Assembly: GCF_017301635.1 (NCBI RefSeq)
Contig: NZ_CP071091.1
Span: 8,734,501 to 8,798,500 of the forward strand
DNA: 64,000 bases
From: Myxococcus landrumus
GTDB lineage: Bacteria > Myxococcota > Myxococcia > Myxococcales > Myxococcaceae
Direction: 5' to 3'
The notes beneath the pieces are model-generated. The model saw only the letters and a list, made by a program, of their open reading frames with translations. It searched no databases and was not told the origin of the DNA. This document shows, piece by piece, positions 52,300-61,047 of this stretch. A program made the position numbers and the translations under genes. Position 1 is the stretch's first letter. Each line of letters starts with the position of its first letter.

Positions 52300-53766
52300 T
52301 CACTCGTCCGGTGACTGGACGATGAGCTTCTCCTTGCCGCACACGTCGCAGCGCAGGTGGATGAACAGGTCTCCGTCGCTCTCCTCGGGGACCTCGCCCT
52401 CGGGCACGCCGAGCTCCGCCTTCGCCAGCGCCGCCACCTTCGACGGGATGTCCTCCGCCTTCAGCGACTGCACGTAGGTCATCTCGCGCTCGTGGCACTC
52501 GCGCGTCTCCGGCCCGTTGAGCCACGACGGCTCCATGCCTTCGGGCATCCGGCTCACCAGCTCCAGGTTGGTGACCGACTCGGCCAGGTACGCCAGGCGG
52601 CGCAGGCGCGCCTCCTCGGGCAGCGCCGCGAAGACCTGGAAGCCCTCGAACAGCGCGTCGCGGTTGTCGCCCGTGGCCATCTGCGCCAGCTCCAGCGCGG
52701 CCTCGCTCGACTCCAGCGCCTCGTCCCAGTTGTTGTCCGGGCTGAAGCCGGCCTCCAGGAGCGCCGTGTACAACTGCGTCGCCGACAGGCGCCGCCGAGC
52801 CTCCTGCAGGTGCTCCACCACCTCGTGCGTCAGCCGCAGCTCCAGGAGCGCGCCCGTCGTGCGAGGGTCGATGGAGCCCGTCAGGTCATCCACCTCCACC
52901 TCTTCCCGCAGCGCGCCCTTGAGCACCTGCGCGGTGGCGAAGCGGAACAGGGGCAGCACGCCCACTTCGCGCAGGTACATGGCCGCCACGTTGGCGTCCT
53001 TCGCACCCATGCGCAGCGACTTCTGCGCCTTCTCCACCACGGCGGGGTCCGCCATCGGCTTCTTGTTCTCCAGCCGCGTCTTCACCGCCTCGCGGTAGAG
53101 CGTCTCCAGCGAGCTGCCCGGAGGCATCCGCTGTGGCACCAGCGGCCTCAGCCCCGGCACGTCCAGCACCCAGAGCGGGGGCATGGCCAGGCGCTTCAGG
53201 CCGCGGAAGAAGAGGGAGCCAGGGGGGTCCTGGGGCTTGAACGGGGGCAACTCCTCCGCGGCGGGGTCGCCCTGGAGCAGTGCGTTCGCCTGGACGCCCA
53301 GCGCCTTTTCGCGCTGTTCGCGGGTGAACGCGGTGATTCCCTGGGCAGGCGGAGGAGGCGGCGGCGGGGCTTCTTCCCCGTCCAGCCCGACGACGCGGTC
53401 CATATCCACGTCGTCCATCTCCATATCGTCCAAGCCCTTGGCGCCCGTGAAATCACAGCGCAGGAGCTTCAGCTTCTCGAAGGTGGCTCCCTCGAGGTTC
53501 GCCCCCCGGAAGTCACAGTCCTGCAACCGACCGCCATGGAAATAGGCGTTCGACAGGTCCGTGTCCCGGAAGTTGATTTTGGACAAATCGCACCGCTCCC
53601 ACTCGGACCCCACGAGCCCTAGGCCCGACAGGTCCGCGTTGGCGGAGAAAAGTTGCGTGAAGGTGGCGCCAGTGTGCTCGGTCGGGACCTGACCGCCCTT
53701 GCGCAGTCGGTTCCACTCGGCCGACCCGTTCTGGAGGAGCTTCTCGATACTGGGGGCTTTCGGCAT
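52300..53766 (-). CDS. Pentapeptide-repeat protein with a C-terminal CxxC end
   Basis: 488 residues from the ATG at 53766. Residues about 35-110 carry pentapeptide repeats A(D/N)LXX: ATFTQLFSANADLSGLG, CDLSKINFRDTDLSNAYF, CDFRGANLEGATFEKL; these form a right-handed quadrilateral beta helix. A proline-rich joint (134-141) leads to a long helical region (about 145-460) with no family I recognise. The last 20 residues hold LRCDVCGKEKL (Cys473, Cys476), a treble-clef-like or zinc half-site. No signal peptide, so probably cytoplasmic. Divergent from the pseudouridine synthase gene, 44 bases away. Confidence 0.75.
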   Translation of the reverse strand: MPKAPSIEKLLQNGSAEWNRLRKGGQVPTEHTGATFTQLFSANADLSGLGLVGSEWERCDLSKINFRDTDLSNAYFHGGRLQDCDFRGANLEGATFEKLKLLRCDFTGAKGLDDMEMDDVDMDRVVGLDGEEAPPPPPPPAQGITAFTREQREKALGVQANALLQGDPAAEELPPFKPQDPPGSLFFRGLKRLAMPPLWVLDVPGLRPLVPQRMPPGSSLETLYREAVKTRLENKKPMADPAVVEKAQKSLRMGAKDANVAAMYLREVGVLPLFRFATAQVLKGALREEVEVDDLTGSIDPRTTGALLELRLTHEVVEHLQEARRRLSATQLYTALLEAGFSPDNNWDEALESSEAALELAQMATGDNRDALFEGFQVFAALPEEARLRRLAYLAESVTNLELVSRMPEGMEPSWLNGPETRECHEREMTYVQSLKAEDIPSKVAALAKAELGVPEGEVPEESDGDLFIHLRCDVCGKEKLIVQSPDE

Positions 53767-53810
53767 GGACCCGGGATTATTCGTATGGTCTGGTCCGCGC
53801 GCCAGCACAA

Positions 53811-54767
53811 ATGATCGAGTACCGAATCGAGACCGACACCGCCGGGATGCGCCTGGACAAACTCCTGCGCAAACGGCTGCCCACCGTTCCGGTGAGCCAC
53901 CTGTTCAAGATGATTCGCACCAAGAAGGTGCGGGTGAACGGGAAACGCGCGCAGCCCGAGCAGTTGCTCGCCGAGGGCGACGTGCTCACCATCCGAGGTG
54001 ACGAGAAGACACTCCGAGGCGAAGACCGTCCGAAAGTGGACCGTCCCCCCCCTCCCGTGGACCCCAGCCGGCTCGTCATCTTGCGCGAGGACGACTGGTT
54101 GATGGCCGTGGACAAGCCCAGCGGGATGGCCGTCCATACCGGCAGCGGCATCACCGGGGGCACCCTGGTGGACTACGTGCGCGCCTACCTGGGGCCCAAG
54201 GCCGTCCGCAACGACTTCACCGCCTCCCCCGCCCACCGGCTGGACCGGGAGACCTCCGGCGTCATCCTCGTGGCCAAGCGCCGCCCGGCGATGGTGCACT
54301 TCACGGAGGTCTTCACCCACGGGCTCTCCAAGAAGCGCTACCTCACCCTGGTGAAGGGGAAGATGACCAAGGAGTCCGGGGTCATCGACCTGCCACTGTC
54401 CGAGCATCAACAGACGGCCGAGTCCAAGGCCCGTCGCGGGGTGAACATGCAGGACGCGCTCACCCGATGGAAGGTCGTCAAGCAGTCGGGCGACGCAGCG
54501 CTCCTGTCCTGCGCCATCGAGACGGGGCGCACCCATCAGATAAGAAGGCACCTGGCGGCCATCGGCCACCCGGTGTTGGGGGACAAGAAGTACGGTGACT
54601 TCGCCTACAACCGCGACGTGCAGGCGCGCTGGGGGCTCAAGAGGTTGTTCCTGCACGCCGAGCGCATCGAGTTTCCCCACCCGGATGGCAGTGGCAAGGT
54701 GGCCGTGGAGGCCGCACTCCCACCCGAGCTCCGGGATGTGCTCAAGCGGGCCGCGTTGCTGCCCTGA
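53811..54767 (+). CDS. RluC/RluD-type pseudouridine synthase
   Basis: 318 residues. An S4 RNA-binding domain (about 12-70: MRLDKLLRKRLPTVPVSHLF, VRVNGKRA) is followed by the catalytic domain with Asp145 in AHRLDRETSG, and LLSCAIETGRTHQIRRHL (about 227-244). RluC and RluD isomerise uridines of 23S rRNA; the exact site cannot be told. It is divergent from the pentapeptide gene and 32 bases upstream of PBP1A on the same strand. Confidence 0.94.
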   Translation: MIEYRIETDTAGMRLDKLLRKRLPTVPVSHLFKMIRTKKVRVNGKRAQPEQLLAEGDVLTIRGDEKTLRGEDRPKVDRPPPPVDPSRLVILREDDWLMAVDKPSGMAVHTGSGITGGTLVDYVRAYLGPKAVRNDFTASPAHRLDRETSGVILVAKRRPAMVHFTEVFTHGLSKKRYLTLVKGKMTKESGVIDLPLSEHQQTAESKARRGVNMQDALTRWKVVKQSGDAALLSCAIETGRTHQIRRHLAAIGHPVLGDKKYGDFAYNRDVQARWGLKRLFLHAERIEFPHPDGSGKVAVEAALPPELRDVLKRAALLP

Positions 54768-54799
54768 GGACCCGTCGCCCGCGAGGTTTCAACACACGT

Positions 54800-57370
54800 A
54801 TGTCCGACTCCAAGACGACTGACCGCGGCCGCTCGAAGCTGGTGCTGGAGGGGGTTTCCCCCACTCGATGGTGGAAGGTGCTGCTCAAGCTGGCCGGTTG
54901 GCTGGCGCTGACGGGTGGCACGGCGGCCGCGCTGGGCCTGGTGGGCCTGTACTACGTGTTCTCGGAGGGGCTGCCGGCCATCCCCAAGGTGGACGAGTAC
55001 TGGCCCCCCATCGTCACCGAGGTCTACACCGACGACGCGGTGCTCGCGGGTGAGTTCTACAACGAGCGCCGCAAGGTGGTGCCCTACGAGCGGATTCCGA
55101 AGCGGCTGGTGCAGGCGTTCATCGCCAGCGAGGACTCCAGCTTCTTCGACCACTTCGGCGTGGACGTGCTGGGCACCGCGCGCGCGGCGTTCAAGACGAT
55201 TGGCGCGAAGCTGGGCCTGCGCTCCGGCGGCATCCAAGGTGGCTCCACGCTGACGCAGCAGACGGCGAAGGCGGTGCTCATCTCCGCGGAGGGCTACAAG
55301 TCCGCCACCGCGAAGACGCTCAAGCGCAAGATTCGCGAGGCCATCCTCGCCCGGCGGCTGGAGGAGGCGCTGACGAAGGAGGAGATTCTCTACCTCTACC
55401 TCAACAACGTCTTCCTCGGGCACCACAGCTACGGCGTGCAGAGCGCGGCGGAGAACTACTACCGCAAGGACGTGCGCGACCTGACCCTGGGCGAGATGAC
55501 GCTCATCGCGGGCCTGCCCCAGGCGCCCAGCCGCTACTCGCCGTTCCTGCGTCCGGACGCGGCTCGCAAGCGCCGCGCGTACGTGCTGCGCCGCATGCTG
55601 ACCGAAGGGATGATTTCCCAGGCCGAGCACGACGCGGCCAACGCGGAAGCGGTGAACGTGTACCCCGTGGAGGACGTGTTCCACGAGTTCGCGCCGTACT
55701 TCGTCGAGCAGGTGCGCAAGGACGTGGTGGACCGCTACGGCAACCCGGCGCTGCTCAAGGAGGGCCTCAAGGTCTTCACCACCATGGACAGCGAGCGCCA
55801 GCGCGCCGCGCAGGACGCGGTGATGGATGGCCTCTTGTCGTTGGACAAGCGCCAGGGCTGGCGTGGGCCGGTGCAGCAACTGGGGCCGGAGGCGCTCAAG
55901 GCGTTCATCGAGCGGGCGAAGCGGGCGCTGGGCAAGGAGGCGCTCGTCGAGGGCCGCTTGTACGTGGCCGCCGTCACCGCCATCGACTCGGACGGGAAGG
56001 GCGCGGACATCCAGGTGGGGCCGCACGCGGCGCGGCTGCCGCTGCTGGGCATGCGCTGGGCGCGCAAGGTGAACCCGGAGGGCTACTACCCGGCGATGAT
56101 GATTTCGTCGGTGAAGAAGGCCATCACCGTGGGCGACCTCGTCGTGGTGCGCCACGTGACGAAGAAGGACCTCACGGACGACAAGGAGCAGTGGGACAAG
56201 GGGCTGGCGGCGGACATCCCGGACGAGGGCGTGAAGCTCTTCCGGCTGGAGCAGACCCCCGAGGCCCAGAGCGCGCTCGTCTCCGTGGACCCGCATCGCC
56301 AGTACCTCACGGCGATGGTCGGCGGGTACGACTTCGACGACAACGAGTTCAACCGCGCCTTCCAGGCGTGCCGTCAGCCGGGCAGCGCGTTCAAGCCGTT
56401 CGTGTACTCGGCGGCGCTGGAGCAGCTCAACTGGACGGAGGCCACCATCATCGTGGACTCGCCCATCGTCGAGCACGACCCGGACAACAAGGTGTCGTGG
56501 AAGCCGGAGAACTACAGCGAGGAGTTCGTGGGTGACGTGCTCTTGCGCACGGCGCTGGTGAACTCGATGAACATCCCCGCGGTGAAGACGTTCGGCGCGG
56601 TGGGCGTGAAGAACATGGCGGCGTGGAGCACGAAGCTGGGCATCAACACGCCCATGAACATGGACTTCTCCGCGGCGCTGGGCTCGTCGTGCGTGTACCC
56701 GGTGGACCTGGCCAACGCCTACGCGACGTTCAATCGCTACGGTCGCAAGAAGCCCACGTACTTCGTGCGCAAGGTGGAGGACCGCTGGGGCCGCACGCTG
56801 GAGGACCACACCGCGTTCGACGACGCATGGGCGCCGCTCCAGGACCGCGTGGCCGCGGGCTACGCGCGCCTGTTCGAGCCCGGTGAGCAGGTGATGAGCG
56901 CCGAGGTGGGCTTCATCCTCACGCACCTGCTGCGCGGCGTGGTGCAGCAGGGCACGGGTGGCCCGGCGACGCGCCTGGGCAAGCCGGCGGCGGGCAAGAC
57001 GGGAACGACGAACGACTCGTTCGATGCGTGGTTCGCCGCGTACACGCGCGACCTGGTGACGGTGGCGTGGGTGGGCTACGACTTGAACCCGCATCCGCTC
57101 GGCCGCTACGAGACGGGTGGCCGCGCGGCGCTCCCCATCTGGCTCAACTACATGAAGCGCGCGCTGGAGGGCCGGCCGCAGTCGGAGTTCTTCCCGTGGC
57201 AGTCGATGGACCTGGTGCGGCTGCACATCGACAAGAAGACGGGGAAGATTGCGCCCGCCGGCTCGAAGAACTCCGAGCTGATGTTCTTCAAGAAGGGCAC
57301 CGAGCCGAAGGACGCCGTGCCCGACAAGAACACCGTCGACGTGGACCAGTTCATGATGGGCGCGCAGTAG
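54800..57370 (+). CDS. Class A penicillin-binding protein 1A
   Basis: 856 residues. One cytoplasmic-to-periplasm span (about 32-52), a GT51 domain with catalytic Glu111 in AFIASEDSSFFDHFG and GGSTLTQQTAK (147-157), then a transpeptidase domain with Ser529 in GSAFKPF (SxxK), SMN (589-591) and KTGTT (733-737). A middle OB-like insert (about 360-470) is typical of PBP1A. It polymerises lipid II glycan strands and cross-links peptides during cell wall growth. The meso-diaminopimelate for its substrate comes from the lysA-dapA-dapB pathway encoded elsewhere in the window. A strong hairpin follows. Confidence 0.96.
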   Translation: MSDSKTTDRGRSKLVLEGVSPTRWWKVLLKLAGWLALTGGTAAALGLVGLYYVFSEGLPAIPKVDEYWPPIVTEVYTDDAVLAGEFYNERRKVVPYERIPKRLVQAFIASEDSSFFDHFGVDVLGTARAAFKTIGAKLGLRSGGIQGGSTLTQQTAKAVLISAEGYKSATAKTLKRKIREAILARRLEEALTKEEILYLYLNNVFLGHHSYGVQSAAENYYRKDVRDLTLGEMTLIAGLPQAPSRYSPFLRPDAARKRRAYVLRRMLTEGMISQAEHDAANAEAVNVYPVEDVFHEFAPYFVEQVRKDVVDRYGNPALLKEGLKVFTTMDSERQRAAQDAVMDGLLSLDKRQGWRGPVQQLGPEALKAFIERAKRALGKEALVEGRLYVAAVTAIDSDGKGADIQVGPHAARLPLLGMRWARKVNPEGYYPAMMISSVKKAITVGDLVVVRHVTKKDLTDDKEQWDKGLAADIPDEGVKLFRLEQTPEAQSALVSVDPHRQYLTAMVGGYDFDDNEFNRAFQACRQPGSAFKPFVYSAALEQLNWTEATIIVDSPIVEHDPDNKVSWKPENYSEEFVGDVLLRTALVNSMNIPAVKTFGAVGVKNMAAWSTKLGINTPMNMDFSAALGSSCVYPVDLANAYATFNRYGRKKPTYFVRKVEDRWGRTLEDHTAFDDAWAPLQDRVAAGYARLFEPGEQVMSAEVGFILTHLLRGVVQQGTGGPATRLGKPAAGKTGTTNDSFDAWFAAYTRDLVTVAWVGYDLNPHPLGRYETGGRAALPIWLNYMKRALEGRPQSEFFPWQSMDLVRLHIDKKTGKIAPAGSKNSELMFFKKGTEPKDAVPDKNTVDVDQFMMGAQ

Positions 57371-57392
57371 AGCGCCCGAACATGTGAGCCCT

Positions 57393-57433
57393 TCGGGCCC
57401 CGTGTGCCTCCCATCGGAGGTCGCGGGGCCCGA
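57393..57433. terminator. Nested hairpin between PBP1A and pyrF genes
   Basis: TCGGGCCCCG (57393-57402) pairs perfectly with CGGGGCCCGA (57424-57433); inside it CCTCC (57407-57411) pairs with GGAGG (57416-57420). It lies between two convergent stops; ATTCATTC after the stem is only moderately T-rich. Confidence 0.7.
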
Positions 57434-57457
57434 TTCATTCCGGGCGCTCCGTGGTGC

Positions 57458-58312
57458 TCAGGCTCCCGAGCGGAAGCGGCGCGCGGGCTCCACGTGGCGC
57501 TCGATGGCGGCGCGCAGTGACGCGACATCCGGCCCCGCTTCGAGCACGGAGCGCGTGGCGGTGGGGATGACCTGCGCCTCGCGCCCGGCGAACAGGCGCT
57601 GGAGGTCGTCGAAGCCCGCGCCCTGTGCGCCGATGCCGGGCGTGAGCATGAGCGCGCCGCCCAGCCGCTCCACGACACCCCGGTCCGAGTCGGGCAGCGT
57701 GGCGCCCATCACCGCGCCCGCGGGCAACACCCCCGGGCCCGACTTCTCGTTGAACTCGCGCAGTCCATCCGCCAGCGCCTGCGCCACCCTGCGCCCATCC
57801 GCGCCCGTGGACGTCTGGAGCGACGTCCCCTCCGGATTCGACGAGCGCACCACGATGAACGCACAGGCCCCCGACGCACGGGCCCGCTCCATCGTCTTCA
57901 CCAGCGCGCCCAGGCCCAGGTACGCGGTGAACGTGGCCGCGTCCGCGTCGTAAGGACTGCCCGCGCCGAACACCGTCTCGGCATAGGCATCCATCGTGGA
58001 GCCGATGTCTCCGCGCTTCACATCCAGCAGCGCGAGCGTGCCCGCGGCCTTGAAGCGCTTCATCAGCGACTGGAGCACCTGGAGGCCCTCGGGGCCATGG
58101 CGCTCGAAGAAGGCGCTCTGCGGCTTCACCACCGCGACGCGCTCACCCGCCGCCTCCGCGATGCGCTCGCAGAAGTCCGCCAGGCCCTTCGCCGTGTCGG
58201 GCAGGCCCCACTTGGACAGCAAGTCCCTCGACGGGTCGACGCCGAGGCAGAACGGAGAGCGCTCATCGGCGAGCCGGGCGAAGCGCTGGGCAAAGGGCTG
58301 AGGGGACGTCAC
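57458..58312 (-). CDS. pyrF: Orotidine 5'-phosphate decarboxylase (type 2)
   Basis: 284 residues, the longer subfamily 2 form. The catalytic lysine array is LALLDVKRGDIGST (93-106: Asp97, Lys99, Asp102); CLGVDPSRDLL (22-32) and AVVKPQSAFFERHG (60-73) are substrate loops, and the late LTPGIGAQG (about 232-240) binds phosphate. It decarboxylates OMP to UMP, the final step of pyrimidine synthesis. It lies 27 bases after the SDR gene on the same strand and may be cotranscribed. Convergent with PBP1A. Confidence 0.96.
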   Translation of the reverse strand: MTSPQPFAQRFARLADERSPFCLGVDPSRDLLSKWGLPDTAKGLADFCERIAEAAGERVAVVKPQSAFFERHGPEGLQVLQSLMKRFKAAGTLALLDVKRGDIGSTMDAYAETVFGAGSPYDADAATFTAYLGLGALVKTMERARASGACAFIVVRSSNPEGTSLQTSTGADGRRVAQALADGLREFNEKSGPGVLPAGAVMGATLPDSDRGVVERLGGALMLTPGIGAQGAGFDDLQRLFAGREAQVIPTATRSVLEAGPDVASLRAAIERHVEPARRFRSGA

Positions 58313-58339
58313 CGTTCCATCTCCTGGGCAGGGGAAAGG

Positions 58340-59101
58340 TCAGCGCAGCCGGCGGGCGGCGGCGTCGAAAATCGGATTGGGCAGCATCTTCGCCAACCGC
58401 GAGGGCAGGGCGAGCTGCCACGGGAAGGACAGCTCCGTCTCGCCGCGAAGAATGCCCGTGCCCATCAGCTCCACGGCCGCATCCGTCTCCATCAGGAAGG
58501 GCATGGGGAAGGCGTTGTTGGCGGTCATCTCGCTCTTCACGAAGCCGGGGAACACACACGTGACGCGCACGCCCGTGTTGCTCAGGTCCACGCGCAAGCT
58601 CTCCAGGAACGTGGCGAGGAACGCCTTGGACGCCGAATACGCCGCGTGCCCCGCGAGTCCCCGGTGCGCCGCGAGGCTGGAGATGCCCACCAGGTGTCCT
58701 CGGCGCCGCTCCACCATGAGCGGCAGCACGGCCGTCAACGTGGCCGCCGCGCCCGTGACGTTGGTGTCGATGATGGCGCGAACCGGGTCCCACTCCATCC
58801 GCCGACCATGCGTGACACCGCCGACGCCCGCGTTGGCGACGACGAGGTCCAACCCGCCACACTCCGAATCGAGCGCGAGCAGCCGCTCCCGGGTGGCCTC
58901 CACCTGGGTGACGTCCATCTCCACCGGCTCCACCGTCGCGCCCGCGGCCTGCGCCTCGGCGGCGAGCGCCTGGAGCTGCGGCATGCGGCGTCCCGCGGCG
59001 AACACTCGGAGGCCCCGCTTGGCCAACCACAGCGCGAGGCCTCGTCCCAGGCCGCTCGAAGCGCCTGTGACCAGCGCCGTCCGGTAGCTCATCTCCGCCA
59101 T
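58340..59101 (-). CDS. Short-chain dehydrogenase/reductase
   Basis: 253 residues from the ATG at 59101 with AGGAGG upstream. Rossmann motif TGASSGLGRG (12-21), NAG (90-92), then the catalytic set Asn114, Ser141/142, Tyr155 and Lys159 (YSASK). A charged AGRR (37-40) suggests NADP. The C-terminal third, with PFLMETDAAVELMGTGI, is typical of SDRs of the fatty acyl/retinol type. It reduces a carbonyl or oxidises an alcohol; the substrate is unknown. Upstream of pyrF on the same strand. Confidence 0.92.
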   Translation of the reverse strand: MAEMSYRTALVTGASSGLGRGLALWLAKRGLRVFAAGRRMPQLQALAAEAQAAGATVEPVEMDVTQVEATRERLLALDSECGGLDLVVANAGVGGVTHGRRMEWDPVRAIIDTNVTGAAATLTAVLPLMVERRRGHLVGISSLAAHRGLAGHAAYSASKAFLATFLESLRVDLSNTGVRVTCVFPGFVKSEMTANNAFPMPFLMETDAAVELMGTGILRGETELSFPWQLALPSRLAKMLPNPIFDAAARRLR

Positions 59102-59272
59102 GGTGTGTCCGTCCTCCTGGCTGCGTGGCTGCTTCTCGCACGGTTGTCGCCGGAACGGGGACACAAATCCATGGCCTCGTCCGGGGCTTCACCGACGACG
59201 AGGACGCCTGGCCTCCCAGGGTTGAGTGGCGTGCGCTTGCCCCGCTGCTGTTGACGGGGACACGCCAGAAAC

Positions 59273-59308
59273 GAGGACCCACGCGCTCCAGGCAGAGCGT
59301 GGGTCCTC
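59273..59308 (-). terminator. Perfect 12-base-stem terminator after the sulfatase gene
   Basis: GAGGACCCACGC (59273-59284) pairs perfectly with GCGTGGGTCCTC (59297-59308) around a 12-base loop, 17 bases after the sulfatase stop. On the minus strand it is followed by GTTTCT, giving a short U-run. It is the most canonical terminator in the window. The rest of the gap up to the SDR start (59102-59272) shows nothing I can name. Confidence 0.75.
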
Positions 59309-59324
59309 CCTGAATCAGTGCCGC

Positions 59325-60824
59325 TCAGTGCAGGCCCGACGGCGCGGACTCGAGCTTCTCCACCACCTGGTCCACGGAGAAGCTGGACGGGCGCTGGCGA
59401 GGCGGGAACTCGCGGAACGTCGACAGGAATCGGGCCACGGCCTGCTGCGCGGGCACGAAGTAGAAGGCGTGGTCGATGAGCCAGGCCTGGTAGCCCACGG
59501 CGTCCTGCGAGCGCTCCAGCGGGTCGGCGCGCAGGTCGAAGGCGAGCGGCGCGCGGCGGATGGTGAAGGGCTCGCCCCAGGCCTCGATGCCCTTGGCGTT
59601 CTGCTCGGCGAAGACGAGCTTCATGCGCCCGTGGCGCACGGCGACCAGCTCCCCGTCGTCGCCGAAGTAGAAGAACTGCACGCGCTGCGACTCGCCCTTG
59701 CCGGACAGGAGCTCTGTCTGGTCATAGCCATCCAGGTGGACCTTGAAGTGCTTGCCGTTGGCGTCGTGGCCGCGCTTGCACTTCTCCACGATGTCCGGGT
59801 CTCCCGCGGCGGCCAGGAACGTGGGCAGCCAGTCCTCCGAGGAGAACAGCTCGTTGAACTGCGTGCCAGGCTCGATGACCCCGGGCCAGCGCACCACGCA
59901 GGGCGCGCGGAAGGCGCCTTCCCAGTTCGTGTCCTTCTCACCTCGGAAGGGCGTCATGCCGCCGTCGGGCCACATGCACGTCATCGCGCCGTTGTCCGTG
60001 GTGTAGACGACAATCGTGTCCTCCGACAGGCCCAGCTCCTCGAGCTTGTCGAGCAGCTGGCCCACCATGGCGTCGTGCTCGACCATGCCGTCCGGGTACA
60101 GCCCCAGCCCCGTCTTGCCGCGCGACTCGGGCTTCAGGTGCGTGTGGATGTGCATGCGCGTGGTGTTGAACCACATGAAGAACGGCCGGTCGGACTTCTT
60201 CGCGCGCTCCAGGTAGTCCATGGCCGCGCCGAGGAACTCCTCGTCCACCGTCTCCATGCGCTTCTTCGTGAGCGGCCCGGTGTCCTCCACCGTCTGCCCG
60301 CCCTTGCCATCCGACTTGCAGCGCAGCACGCCGCGCGGACCGAAGCGCTTCCTGAAGGCGGGGTCCTTCGGATAGTCCGGGTTCTCTGGCTCCTCCTCCG
60401 CGTTGAGGTGGTAGAGGTTGCCGAAGAACTCGTCGAAGCCGTGCACGGTGGGCAGGAACTCGTCGCGGTCACCCAGGTGGTTCTTGCCGAACTGGGCCGT
60501 CATGTAGCCGCGGGCCTTGAGCAGGTCGGCGATGGTGGGGTCCTCGGGCTGGAGTCCCACCTTCGCGCCCGGCATGCCGACCTTGGTGAGTCCGGTGCGG
60601 AAGGGACACTGGCCCGTGATGAAGGCGGCTCGGCCGGCGGTGCAACTCTGTTGCGCGTAGTAGTCGGTGAACAGCGCGCCTTCCTTCGCGAGCCGGTCGA
60701 TGTTGGGCGTGCGGTAGCCCATGGCTCCGAGGTTGTAGGCGCTGACGTTCCAGTAGCCGATGTCGTCTCCGAAGATGACGAGGATGTTGGGCTGCTTCCT
60801 GGCTTCCTTCTTCTTGGCGACCAT
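59325..60824 (-). CDS. Type I sulfatase (arylsulfatase family)
   Basis: 499 residues. The formylglycine site is Cys61 in SCTAGRAAFITG, a C-x-A-x-R variant of the CxPSR motif, so an FGE or anSME enzyme elsewhere must mature it. Metal ligands Asp20-Asp21 (FGDDIGY) and the late TTDNGAM are present, with the GEKDTNWEG loop and FRAPCVVRWPG. There is no clear signal peptide (basic MVAKKKEARKQ), so it may be cytoplasmic or exported by another route. The end has the usual C-terminal subdomain. The substrate (arylsulfates, sulfated sugars or phosphonates) is unknown. Divergent from the ThrE-like gene, followed by a terminator. Confidence 0.9.
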   Translation of the reverse strand: MVAKKKEARKQPNILVIFGDDIGYWNVSAYNLGAMGYRTPNIDRLAKEGALFTDYYAQQSCTAGRAAFITGQCPFRTGLTKVGMPGAKVGLQPEDPTIADLLKARGYMTAQFGKNHLGDRDEFLPTVHGFDEFFGNLYHLNAEEEPENPDYPKDPAFRKRFGPRGVLRCKSDGKGGQTVEDTGPLTKKRMETVDEEFLGAAMDYLERAKKSDRPFFMWFNTTRMHIHTHLKPESRGKTGLGLYPDGMVEHDAMVGQLLDKLEELGLSEDTIVVYTTDNGAMTCMWPDGGMTPFRGEKDTNWEGAFRAPCVVRWPGVIEPGTQFNELFSSEDWLPTFLAAAGDPDIVEKCKRGHDANGKHFKVHLDGYDQTELLSGKGESQRVQFFYFGDDGELVAVRHGRMKLVFAEQNAKGIEAWGEPFTIRRAPLAFDLRADPLERSQDAVGYQAWLIDHAFYFVPAQQAVARFLSTFREFPPRQRPSSFSVDQVVEKLESAPSGLH

Positions 60825-61047
60825 CGAGTCCCCCGGAATGAATGTTCAATACGGGTGGAGGTGATGACCCTGGAGGGCAAGGAGGGACGGACGGGAGGGC
60901 GGGCCATCTGGCACTCGGCACCCGGGTGACGGCCCGGAGACACGCGGCCGCCCTGGCGAGCGGGTTCCAAGGGAGGAGGCCCATCTCCACCTCCCTGTCG
61001 GGGAGTGGCTCCGTTGCGGGGAGCGCTCGCCCGGAGGGCGGCACGCC
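60825..61047. other. Divergent intergenic region
   Basis: 223 bases between the divergent sulfatase and ThrE-like genes, with a short dyad TGAATGTTCA near 60839-60850. Nothing else is identified; no convincing small gene. Confidence 0.4.
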
